From the NCBI RefSeq assembly GCF_040066175.1, contig NZ_JBEAAM010000001.1, positions 181,299 to 245,298 on the forward strand: a stretch of DNA of 64,000 nucleotides, given 5' to 3'. Positions 48,356-57,132 of the stretch are shown piece after piece. Numbering within the stretch: the stretch's first letter is position 1; every line of letters starts with the position of its first letter. A program made the position numbers and the translations under genes. The notes beneath the pieces are model-generated. The model saw only the letters and a program-made list of their open reading frames with translations, did not search any database and had not been told where the DNA came from. The DNA comes from Solimonas sp040066175. Its GTDB lineage: Bacteria; Pseudomonadota; Gammaproteobacteria; Nevskiales; Nevskiaceae.

Positions 48356-51194
48356 TCGACGGTGGCACCACTGGCCCGTGGCTCTGGCGGCGGCCATCAC
48401 GCTGGGCGGCTGCACGCCGCAGGTCGTCAAGGAAAGTGCTCCGGCGATCAGCAAGACCATCGGCAGGCTCGAACAGCCGTCGGTCGATGTGCTGCCGATC
48501 ATCCGCTCGGAGCCGATCGCCGCCGATCCGGAAAAGGCGCTGGAGAACTATCGCAAGCTGCTCGAACTCGCGCCCGACCCGGCCACCCGCGCCGAGGCCG
48601 AACGCCGCCTCGCCGACCTGCAGGTGCAGATGGAGGATGCACGCGGCGTCACCGAGACGTCCGAGAAGTCCCTGCGCGAGGCGCTGGCCCTGTACCAGAA
48701 GCTGCTGAAGTCCGATCCGCTCAGCAAGGACAACGACCGCATCTACTACCAGATGGCGCGCGCGCAGCAGAATCTCGGCGAAACCGATGCCGCGATCGAC
48801 ACGCTGCAGCGGCTGACGCAGAAACATCCGGACTCGCGGCTGGTCGGCGATGCGCGCTTCCGCCGTGCCGAGCTGCTGTTCTACCGCAGCCGTTATGCCG
48901 AGGCGGAAGTCGAATACAAGGCGGTGATGGATCTCAAGGACGCGACGCCGTTCTTCGAATCCGCGCAGTACAAATACGGCTGGTCGCAGTACAAGCAGTC
49001 GAAGTACGAGGAGTCGATCGCGACCTTCCTGGTCATTCTCGACAACAACCTGCCGGGCGGGGAACTGCTGATCGAACCCGAACCGGCGCTGGAACGCGTC
49101 GCACGCAGCCGCGCGGACCTGGTGCGTGACTCGCTGCGCGTGATCACGCTGTCGCTGGCTTCGCTGGGCGGCGGCCCGGCGCTCAACGACTACCTCGCCG
49201 CCCACGGCGACCCACGGTTCTATCCGCTGATCTACGTCGCGCTCGGCCAGGCGCTCCTCGACCGCGAGCGCTACACCGATGCCGCCGGCGCCTACGCCGC
49301 CTTCATCCAGCGTTATCCAGCCTCGCCGCTGGCGCCCGGCTTCCAGATGCGCGTGATCGCCGCGCACGAGGCGGGCGGCTTCCGCGACCTGGTGGTGCAG
49401 GAAAAGGAGCGCTACGCCACCACCTATGATCCTGCGGCACCGTACTGGAACGGCCAGCCGGCCACCGCCGAGGTGATGGCCCAACTGCGCAAGACCATCG
49501 AGGACCTGGCGCGGCACTACCACGCGCGCGCGCAGCAGGACACGGCGCAGGGTCGGCCCGCGCAGAACCAGGCGGATTTTCTGCTCGCCGCGCGCTGGTA
49601 CCGGCGCATCATCGAGCTGTACCCGAAGGACGAGCAACTGCCGGACGTCAACTTTCTGCTCGGCGACGCGCTGCTCGACGGCGGCCGCACGCTGGACGCG
49701 GCGCTCGAATACGATCGCACGGCCTACGGCTATCCCGCGCACCGCCGTGCCGGCGAGGCCGCGCAGGCCGCGGTGCTCGCCTATCAGAAGCACGCCACGG
49801 AAGTGCCGGCCGAGCAGCGTCCGGCCGCGCTGCAATCGGCGATCGACGCCAGCCTCAAGCTCGCGGACAGCTTCCCGGGACATCCGCAGAAGTACCCGGT
49901 ACTCACGCAGGCCGCGCAGGATCTGTTCGAGCTCAAGGACTATGACCGCGCGATCGCGGTCGCCGAGCGCGTGCTCAAGGCGGACCGCACCGTGGACGGT
50001 CGCCTGCGCCGTATCGCCTGGAGCGTCACCGGCGATGCGCACTTCGCGCAGGCACGCTATCCGCAGGCCGAGACCGCGTTCGCGGAGGAGCTGAAGCTGA
50101 CCTCGCCCAAGTCGGCCGAACGCGCGCAGATCGTCGAACAGCTCGCCGCGTCGATCTACAAGCAGGGTGAAGGCGCTCGCGCCGCCAACGATCTGAAGAC
50201 CGCGGCCTTCCACTTCCTGCGCGTCGGCCAGGCGGCGCCGGATTCCAAGATCCGCGCCACGGCCGAGTACGACGGCGCCGCCGCGCTGATCGCGCTGCAG
50301 GACTGGGGCGGCGCCGCGCGCGTGCTCGAAGGTTTCCGCAAGCTGTTCCCCGGCCATCCGCTCGAAGCCGACGTGGACAAGAAGCTCGCGGTCGCCTACC
50401 AGAAGGACAACAAGCCGCTCGACGCCGCGCGGGCCTACGCCCGCATCGCCGGCCGCGGCAGCGAGACCGTGGACGTGCGCCGCGAGGCGGCATGGCTGTC
50501 GGCCACACTGTTCGACGAGGGTAAGTCCACCGCGGAGGCCGAGGCCGCCTACGAAACCTATGTCAGGAACTTCCCGCGCCCGCTGGACCGCGCGCTCGAT
50601 GCGCGCGCGCGGCTGGTCGAGTACGCGCGCGCCAGCGGCAACACGCCGCGCCTGTCGCAGTGGCTGCGCGAACTGGTGACCGCCGACGAGACGGCCGGCG
50701 GCGAGCGCAGCCCGCGCTCGAAGGCCCTCGCGGCGCAATCCAGTCTCGACCTGGGACGCATGGCAGCGGACGACACGCGCGCACAGCGGCTGACCCTGCC
50801 GATCGAACGCAGCCTGCCGCGCAAGAAGCAGGCGATGGAGGAAGCGATCCGCTGGCTCGGCAAGGCCGCCGGCTACGGATTCGCCGAGACCACCACCGCC
50901 GCGACTTACGAACTCGGCGTGGTGTACCGCGACTTCGGCAAGGCATTGCTGGAATCGGAACGGCCGCGCAAGCTCAGTGCGCTGGAACTGGAGCAGTACG
51001 ACCTGCTGCTCGAAGAACAGGCCTATCCCTTCGAGGAGCAGGCGATCCAGACGCACGAAACCAACCTGCGCCGCATCGCCACCGGCACCTATGACCTGTG
51101 GATCGCGCGCAGCGCACAGGCGCTGGCCGAGCTGGTGCCGGCGCGCTACGGCAAGCGTGAACAAGGCGAGGAACGCTATGAAACTCTCGACTGA
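48345..51194 (+). CDS. Large TPR-repeat outer-membrane lipoprotein
   Basis: This 949-residue protein has a lipobox (AAITLGGCTP, Cys about 24) and is almost all tandem helical repeats of TPR and YbgF/BamD-like type (for example YYQMARAQQNLGETDAAIDT near 138 and FRRAELLFYRSRYAEAEVEY near 178). It resembles AglT/GltE-class and other TPR lipoproteins that sit next to TolQ-ExbD motors. It may form the outer-membrane side of the complex. The start at MTSNRRW follows the family and overlaps the previous stop. Confidence 0.87.
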   Translation: MTSNRRWHHWPVALAAAITLGGCTPQVVKESAPAISKTIGRLEQPSVDVLPIIRSEPIAADPEKALENYRKLLELAPDPATRAEAERRLADLQVQMEDARGVTETSEKSLREALALYQKLLKSDPLSKDNDRIYYQMARAQQNLGETDAAIDTLQRLTQKHPDSRLVGDARFRRAELLFYRSRYAEAEVEYKAVMDLKDATPFFESAQYKYGWSQYKQSKYEESIATFLVILDNNLPGGELLIEPEPALERVARSRADLVRDSLRVITLSLASLGGGPALNDYLAAHGDPRFYPLIYVALGQALLDRERYTDAAGAYAAFIQRYPASPLAPGFQMRVIAAHEAGGFRDLVVQEKERYATTYDPAAPYWNGQPATAEVMAQLRKTIEDLARHYHARAQQDTAQGRPAQNQADFLLAARWYRRIIELYPKDEQLPDVNFLLGDALLDGGRTLDAALEYDRTAYGYPAHRRAGEAAQAAVLAYQKHATEVPAEQRPAALQSAIDASLKLADSFPGHPQKYPVLTQAAQDLFELKDYDRAIAVAERVLKADRTVDGRLRRIAWSVTGDAHFAQARYPQAETAFAEELKLTSPKSAERAQIVEQLAASIYKQGEGARAANDLKTAAFHFLRVGQAAPDSKIRATAEYDGAAALIALQDWGGAARVLEGFRKLFPGHPLEADVDKKLAVAYQKDNKPLDAARAYARIAGRGSETVDVRREAAWLSATLFDEGKSTAEAEAAYETYVRNFPRPLDRALDARARLVEYARASGNTPRLSQWLRELVTADETAGGERSPRSKALAAQSSLDLGRMAADDTRAQRLTLPIERSLPRKKQAMEEAIRWLGKAAGYGFAETTTAATYELGVVYRDFGKALLESERPRKLSALELEQYDLLLEEQAYPFEEQAIQTHETNLRRIATGTYDLWIARSAQALAELVPARYGKREQGEERYETLD

Positions 51195-51876
51195 CGCGCG
51201 CAGCATGTTGCGCTCGGCCGGTGTGGCCGCTGCCGTTCCGGTGCTGGCCCTGGCGCTGAGCGCCTGCGGCGCGCTGACCCGCAAGAGTGAATCGCCCGCA
51301 CCGCCGTCCGCCACGCCCGCGGAGTCCGCGGCACCGATCGACAAGGGCGATCCCAACGCGCGCTTCGACGCGGCGATGAAGCTGTGGCGCGACAACCAGA
51401 TCGCCGAGGCGGAGGAGGCCTTCATCTCCCTGACCCGGGATTTCCCGGATCACGCCGGCCCGTGGGTGAACCTCGGCATCCTGTTCGCCAAGTCCAACCG
51501 CCGCGATCCGGCGATCGGCGCATTCGGCAGGGCGGTGAGCCTCAATCCGGACAACAAGGTCGCGTTCAACTGGCTGGGCATCCTCTATCGCGAGGCCGGC
51601 GACTTGAACCGCGCGCGCCTGTCCTACGAACGCGCGCTGCAGATCGATGCGGATTACGCCCTGGCGCATTTCAACTACGGCGTGCTGCTCGACGCGCATC
51701 TCAAGCGCCCGGCCGACGCCCTGCCGCATTACCGCGCCTACCAGCGCGCCGGACATGCGGACGACCTGCGTGTACTGGCGTGGATCGCCGAGATCGAGGC
51801 TGCGGCCAAGCCGGCCGCACCGGCGCCTGCACCGCCCGCGCCGGGAACCGCGCCGAAGACGGAGCGCCAGCCATGA
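51178..51876 (+). CDS. TPR lipoprotein
   Basis: This 232-residue protein has a lipobox (LALALSACGAL) and three TPR units at about 55-180, with the core pattern NLGILFAKSNRRDPAIGAF, then NWLGILYREAGDLNRARLSYERAL. A P/A-rich tail follows. The ATG at 51178 overlaps the end of the larger TPR gene by 17 bases and has GAGGAA upstream. It is the third TPR component and probably pairs with it. Confidence 0.88.
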   Translation: MKLSTDARSMLRSAGVAAAVPVLALALSACGALTRKSESPAPPSATPAESAAPIDKGDPNARFDAAMKLWRDNQIAEAEEAFISLTRDFPDHAGPWVNLGILFAKSNRRDPAIGAFGRAVSLNPDNKVAFNWLGILYREAGDLNRARLSYERALQIDADYALAHFNYGVLLDAHLKRPADALPHYRAYQRAGHADDLRVLAWIAEIEAAAKPAAPAPAPPAPGTAPKTERQP

Positions 51877-52244
51877 GACGTCCGCGCATCGGCCGTACCG
51901 CCCTCATTGCCGCTATACTCGCGATGCCATTGACCGCCGCCGCGCAGGACGAGATGCCGGCCATCGGCGGCATGCCGCAGAAGGCCGCCGCTGCACCGTC
52001 CGGCGCAGTCCGCGAACCCGGCGCCGGCACGACCATCATCGGCGAGCGTGAATCGCCCATCGGCCTGTACATCATGCCGTGGCGCGAATCGCGCCCGGAG
52101 AAGCAGATGGACCGCCCGGCGCGCCTCTTGCAAGAGAAACTGTTGCCGCTCGACGAGGACGTGTTCGTGCGTCAGATCGAGTATCACCAGGCCCTGAGCG
52201 GCGCGCTCAGGCAGAAAGGTCTCGTCACCCCCGGCGGCCGCTGA
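51873..52244 (+). CDS. Small secreted protein of the Agl-like cluster
   Basis: This 123-residue protein has a signal peptide (LIAAILAMPLTAAAQ) and otherwise no family I recognise. A central stretch (TTIIGERESPIGLYIMPWRES) and the charged end (LLPLDEDVFVRQIEYHQAL) look conserved in type rather than random. The start overlaps the previous stop (ATGA). It precedes the TolQ gene by 47 bases. Confidence 0.75.
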   Translation: MRRPRIGRTALIAAILAMPLTAAAQDEMPAIGGMPQKAAAAPSGAVREPGAGTTIIGERESPIGLYIMPWRESRPEKQMDRPARLLQEKLLPLDEDVFVRQIEYHQALSGALRQKGLVTPGGR

Positions 52245-52291
52245 GCGCCGGACCGTCCAAACCAACCGATTCGCAAACAGAGGGCTGAGTT

Positions 52292-52924
52292 ATGGAGTTC
52301 CTTGCCACCGTCCTTCGCTTCTTCCAGAGCGGCGGCGCGTTCATGTATCCGATCCTGGTCGTGATGATCCTCGGCCTGGCGATCGCCGTCGAACGCTCGC
52401 TGTACCTGCGCCGCGCCAACACCGAGAACCGCCAGCTCTGGTCGGAGCTGCTGCCGCTGCTGAATTCCGGCAAGCACGATGCGGCCGAGCGGCTCGCATC
52501 GGAATCCGCGACCGCGATCGGCCGCGTGCTCGGTTTCGGCCTGGCCCGCGCGCGCGCCAATGCGACGCGCAGCGAGGTCGAGATGGCGATGGAGGAGAGC
52601 ATCATGGAAGTCACGCCGCTGCTGGAACGGCGCACGCACTACCTGGCCACCTTCGCCAACATCGCCACCCTGCTCGGCCTGCTCGGCACGATCATCGGCC
52701 TGATCCAGGGCTTCAACGCGGTCGCCAACGTCAATCCGGCGGAAAAGGCGAACCTGCTGTCGGCGTCGATCTCGGTGGCGATGAACACCACCGCGTTCGG
52801 CCTGATCGTCGCGATCCCGCTGCTGCTCGCGCACGCCTGGCTGCAGTCGCGCACCAACGAACTGATCGACGGCGTCGAAATGGCGGCGATCAAGTTCCTC
52901 AACAGCCTCGGCCTGAAGAGCTGA
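52292..52924 (+). CDS. TolQ/ExbB/MotA-type proton channel protein
   Basis: This 210-residue inner-membrane protein has three helices at about 15-37, 120-145 and 160-185, with the typical channel blocks ANIATLLGLLGTIIGLIQGF and SVAMNTTAFGLIVAIP. The family forms a pentamer around an ExbD dimer and uses the proton-motive force to drive work at the outer membrane. In this context it is most like AglR. It lies eight bases from the first ExbD gene. Confidence 0.93.
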   Translation: MEFLATVLRFFQSGGAFMYPILVVMILGLAIAVERSLYLRRANTENRQLWSELLPLLNSGKHDAAERLASESATAIGRVLGFGLARARANATRSEVEMAMEESIMEVTPLLERRTHYLATFANIATLLGLLGTIIGLIQGFNAVANVNPAEKANLLSASISVAMNTTAFGLIVAIPLLLAHAWLQSRTNELIDGVEMAAIKFLNSLGLKS

Positions 52925-52931
52925 AACCATC

Positions 52932-53429
52932 ATGCTTTCGCGCATGCGCCGGGCGCGCCACCAGGAGGCGGCTGATCTGAACATCACCGCCTTCATGAAC
53001 CTGATGGTCGCGCTCGTTCCCTTCCTGCTGATCACTGCGGTGTTCACGCAGCTGACGATCAAGGAGCTGGACCTGCCGGACACCTCGCAGAGCCGGCCGG
53101 CCAGCGACGAGGTCAAACGCGGGCTGTCGGTCGTGGTCCGCGACAGCGGGCTGACGCTGATGCGCGACGGCCGCACCGTCGAGGCATGGCCACGAACGGA
53201 TGCCGGACACGCCTACGCGGCGCTCGGCCAGGCACTCGCGCAGATCAAGAACGCCGATCCCGGCGAGGACCGCATCACGCTGTTGCTCGAACCCGGCATC
53301 GCCTACGACGTGTTGATCCAGGTGATGGACGCGGTGCACTACCTGCCGGCCGCGCAGCAGGGCGTGCTGGTGGACATGTACCCGCGCATCTCCATCGGCG
53401 ATGCTCCGGCCACGGAGGTGGCACCGTGA
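52932..53429 (+). CDS. ExbD/TolR-type stator protein 1
   Basis: This 165-residue protein has a short cytoplasmic start, one membrane helix at about 17-40 with the conserved acidic-side pattern LNITAFMNLMVALVPF (the expected Asp is replaced by Asn24), and a periplasmic domain. Lack of an ionisable residue there is notable, because that Asp carries protons in ExbD. It overlaps the next ExbD gene. Confidence 0.92.
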   Translation: MLSRMRRARHQEAADLNITAFMNLMVALVPFLLITAVFTQLTIKELDLPDTSQSRPASDEVKRGLSVVVRDSGLTLMRDGRTVEAWPRTDAGHAYAALGQALAQIKNADPGEDRITLLLEPGIAYDVLIQVMDAVHYLPAAQQGVLVDMYPRISIGDAPATEVAP

Positions 53430-53938
53430 TCCGCGCCCATACCCTGCGCACGCAGCGCATGGAACGCCGGCGCAAGCGCAACAAGCCCGGCGCGCTGAGC
53501 CTCACGTCGCTGATGGACATCTTCACGATCCTCGTGTTCTTCCTGCTGGTCAATTCGTCGCAGGTCGAGGTGCTGCCCAATCCGCGCGCGCTGTCGCTGC
53601 CGGAGTCGGTCGCCGTGCAGGGCCCGCGGCAGAACCTGCTGCTGATGGTCACGCGCGACGACATCCTCGTGAACAACGAGCCGGTGATGCGCGTCGAGGA
53701 CGCCAGCAATACCAGCGGCAACGTGCTCGCGCCGCTGAAATCGCGCTTGATGCAGGAACCGCTGCTGGAGGTCGTCGGCGGCGCTGCCGGCGCGGTGAGC
53801 CGCGGCGAGATCAACATCATGGCCGACAAGGAGACCCCCTACCAGCTGGTCAAGAAGATCATGGCCACCTGCACCGACGCACGCTTTGCCAAGATCTCGC
53901 TTGCCGTGGCCCATCGCGAGGCCGGGAGCGGTTCATGA
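53426..53938 (+). CDS. ExbD/TolR-type stator protein 2
   Basis: This 170-residue protein has one N-terminal helix with the canonical aspartate in SLTSLMDIFTILVFFLLVNSS (Asp about 31), followed by a periplasmic domain ending DARFAKISLAVAH. The start is GTG overlapping the previous stop. Two ExbD-like partners for one TolQ protein mirror AglQ and AglS in Myxococcus. Confidence 0.92.
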   Translation: MIRAHTLRTQRMERRRKRNKPGALSLTSLMDIFTILVFFLLVNSSQVEVLPNPRALSLPESVAVQGPRQNLLLMVTRDDILVNNEPVMRVEDASNTSGNVLAPLKSRLMQEPLLEVVGGAAGAVSRGEINIMADKETPYQLVKKIMATCTDARFAKISLAVAHREAGSGS

Positions 53939-54906
53939 GCGCGCAGACGATCCAGTGGCAGAGCTGGGACCTCGCGGCCGAAGCGGACCGGCGCTTCCGG
54001 CGCCTGGTGGTCGTGGTCGGCATTCCGCTGCTGGTCCTCGGCATCGCCGTGCCGTTTCTCCAGCTGGTCGGCCTGACCCGCGGCGGCGGCACGCTCAGCG
54101 GCGCACGCTACGTCGAGCTGCTGCCCGAGCAGCCGGCGCCAGTCGCCGAAAAGGTCGAGGAGCCCAAGCCGGCCGAGCAGGACCAGCCGGAACCCGAGCA
54201 GCCCAAGGCGCCGCGGCTGACCGAAAAGCAGCCCGAAGTGCCGCCCGAGGTCCGCCAGCAGCGTGCCGTCGAGCGCGCACGCGAAACCGCCTCGCGCGCC
54301 GGGGTCATGGCCTTCGCCAACCAGCTGCAGGCGCTGCACAGCGGGGTGGCGTCGATCGAGCGCCCGGACAGCGCCCTGCAGTCCCTCGGCGACGCCGCCG
54401 CGGGCGGCGCGAGCCAGGCCGACAACCAGGTCTTCGAGCAGTCCGCCGCGAGTGCTTCCGGCGGCATCGGCTCGCCGACGGGGACCGGCGCGACGCGGCG
54501 CACCCAGTCGGGGACCGGTCTGGGCGAGCGGCGCACGACCGTTGTCGAGAGCCCGGTCGGCTTCGGCCAGGATCGTTCGCGCTCCGGCCAGGGTGGCGAC
54601 AAGCTGCTCGCCGGCCGCACGCTCGAAGAGATCCAGCTGGTGTTCGACCGCAACAAGGGCGCGATCACCTCGATCTACAACCGCGCCGCGCGTGACAACC
54701 CGAACCTGGGCGCCGGCAAGATCGTCATCAGCCTGACCATCGCGCCCAACGGCAGCGTGACCGACTGCAAGCTGGTGTCGAGCACCTTCAACAATCCGGA
54801 GCTGGAGCGCAAGATCATCGCGCGCGTGCTGCTGATGAACTTCGGTGCCAAGGACGTGCCGGCCTACACCTATCCCAACTACCCGATCCACTTCCTCCCC
54901 TCCTGA
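53935..54906 (+). CDS. AgmX/PglI C-terminal (TonB-like) domain protein
   Basis: This 323-residue protein has one helix near 22-45, a Pro/Glu-rich linker (residues 62-105, PEQPAPVAEKVEEPKP and similar), and a C-terminal domain at about 220-323 whose pattern (IQLVFDRNKGAITSIYNRAA, then GKIVISLTIAPNGSVTDCKL) matches the AgmX/PglI C-terminal family. AgmX is the GltJ component of the myxobacterial motility complex. The protein probably spans the periplasm like TonB. It overlaps the second ExbD gene (ATGA). Confidence 0.9.
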   Translation: MSAQTIQWQSWDLAAEADRRFRRLVVVVGIPLLVLGIAVPFLQLVGLTRGGGTLSGARYVELLPEQPAPVAEKVEEPKPAEQDQPEPEQPKAPRLTEKQPEVPPEVRQQRAVERARETASRAGVMAFANQLQALHSGVASIERPDSALQSLGDAAAGGASQADNQVFEQSAASASGGIGSPTGTGATRRTQSGTGLGERRTTVVESPVGFGQDRSRSGQGGDKLLAGRTLEEIQLVFDRNKGAITSIYNRAARDNPNLGAGKIVISLTIAPNGSVTDCKLVSSTFNNPELERKIIARVLLMNFGAKDVPAYTYPNYPIHFLPS

Positions 54907-54961
54907 GGCGGCGGCTCGGCTGCTGGTCCGTTTGCGCGTGGCTTTCAGCCGCGACTTGCTG

Positions 54962-54975
54962 GTAACTTCCGTTAC
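54962..54975 (+). promoter_or_regulatory. Inverted repeat upstream of fabI
   Basis: GTAAC-TTCC-GTTAC lies 30 bases before fabI. It could be a repressor site; no known fatty-acid regulator motif was recognised. Confidence 0.3.
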
Positions 54976-55005
54976 ACCAACTCCCGAACCACCGGAGCTC
55001 GTCTG

Positions 55006-55791
55006 ATGGGTTTCCTCGCAGGCAAGAAGGCACTGATCACCGGCGTCGCCAGCGATCGTTCGATCGCCACCGGCATCGCCGAGGCATTCAAGCGGGAGGG
55101 CGCGGAACTGGCGTTTACCTACCAGGGTGAACGCCTGAAGTCGCGCGTCGAGGAATTCGCCGCCAGCTGTGGTTCGAAGATCGTGCTGCCGCTGGACGTC
55201 GCCGAGGACCGGCAGATCGACGAGGTCATGGTCGAGCTGCAGCGCCAATGGGGCGGTCTCGACGTGCTGATCCACTCGATCGGCTTCGCACCGCGCGAGC
55301 AGCTCGCCGGCAAGTACCTCGACGTGGTCACACGCGAGGGCTTCCGCATCGCGCACGACATCTCCAGCTATTCGTTTGCCGCGCTCGGCAAGGCGGCACG
55401 GCCGCTGATGCTGGGCCGCAGTGCCTCGATGCTGACGCTGACCTATCTCGGCGCCGTCAGGGCCGTGCCGATGTACAACGTCATGGGGCCGGCCAAGGCC
55501 TCGCTCGAAGCCAACGTGCGCTTCATGGCCGCGGAGCTGGGCGAGCAGGGCATCCGCGTCAACGGCATCTCGGCCGGTCCGATCAAGACGCTCGCCGCCG
55601 CCGGCATCACCGGCTTCCGCAGCATGCTCGGCATGGCCGAGAAGGCCGCGCCGCTCAAGCGCAACGTCACGATCGAGGAGGTCGGCAACGCCGCCGCCTT
55701 CCTGTCGTCCGACCTCGCCTCCGGCATCACCGGCGAAATCCTCTACGTCGATGCCGGTTACAACATCGTCGGCATGAGCTTCGGCGAATAG
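55006..55791 (+). CDS. fabI: Enoyl-acyl carrier protein reductase, NADH-dependent
   Basis: This 261-residue protein has the divergent SDR nucleotide motif (GVASDRSIATGIA), the Tyr/Lys region YNVMGPAKASLEA near 164-176, and GISAGPIKTLAAAGI near 190. FabI performs the last step of each fatty-acid elongation round and is the target of triclosan and isoniazid-like drugs. Length and motifs are standard. Confidence 0.97.
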   Translation: MGFLAGKKALITGVASDRSIATGIAEAFKREGAELAFTYQGERLKSRVEEFAASCGSKIVLPLDVAEDRQIDEVMVELQRQWGGLDVLIHSIGFAPREQLAGKYLDVVTREGFRIAHDISSYSFAALGKAARPLMLGRSASMLTLTYLGAVRAVPMYNVMGPAKASLEANVRFMAAELGEQGIRVNGISAGPIKTLAAAGITGFRSMLGMAEKAAPLKRNVTIEEVGNAAAFLSSDLASGITGEILYVDAGYNIVGMSFGE

Positions 55792-55800
55792 GCGGCGCGT

Positions 55801-57045
<1,245 letters not shown>

Positions 57046-57069
57046 GCGCGGTGCGGCGCCCTTGCCCAA

Positions 57070-57109
57070 GAAAAAAGCCGTTCGGGCCCGATTGAACCAC
57101 GAACGGCTT
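57070..57109 (-). terminator. Terminator of ppiD
   Basis: On the minus strand AAGCCGTTCG and CGAACGGCTT form a perfect 10-bp stem with a 15-base loop, followed by TTTTTT, about 24 bases after the ppiD stop. Confidence 0.88.
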
Positions 57110-57132
57110 GGTGGCGGCCAACCGCCCTCGCG

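Noticed and set aside
48330..51425. 1031-codon minus-strand open frame under the TPR lipoprotein gene
   Set aside because: The plus strand has a lipobox, TPR repeats and coupled neighbours; the minus frame is compositionally biased noise.
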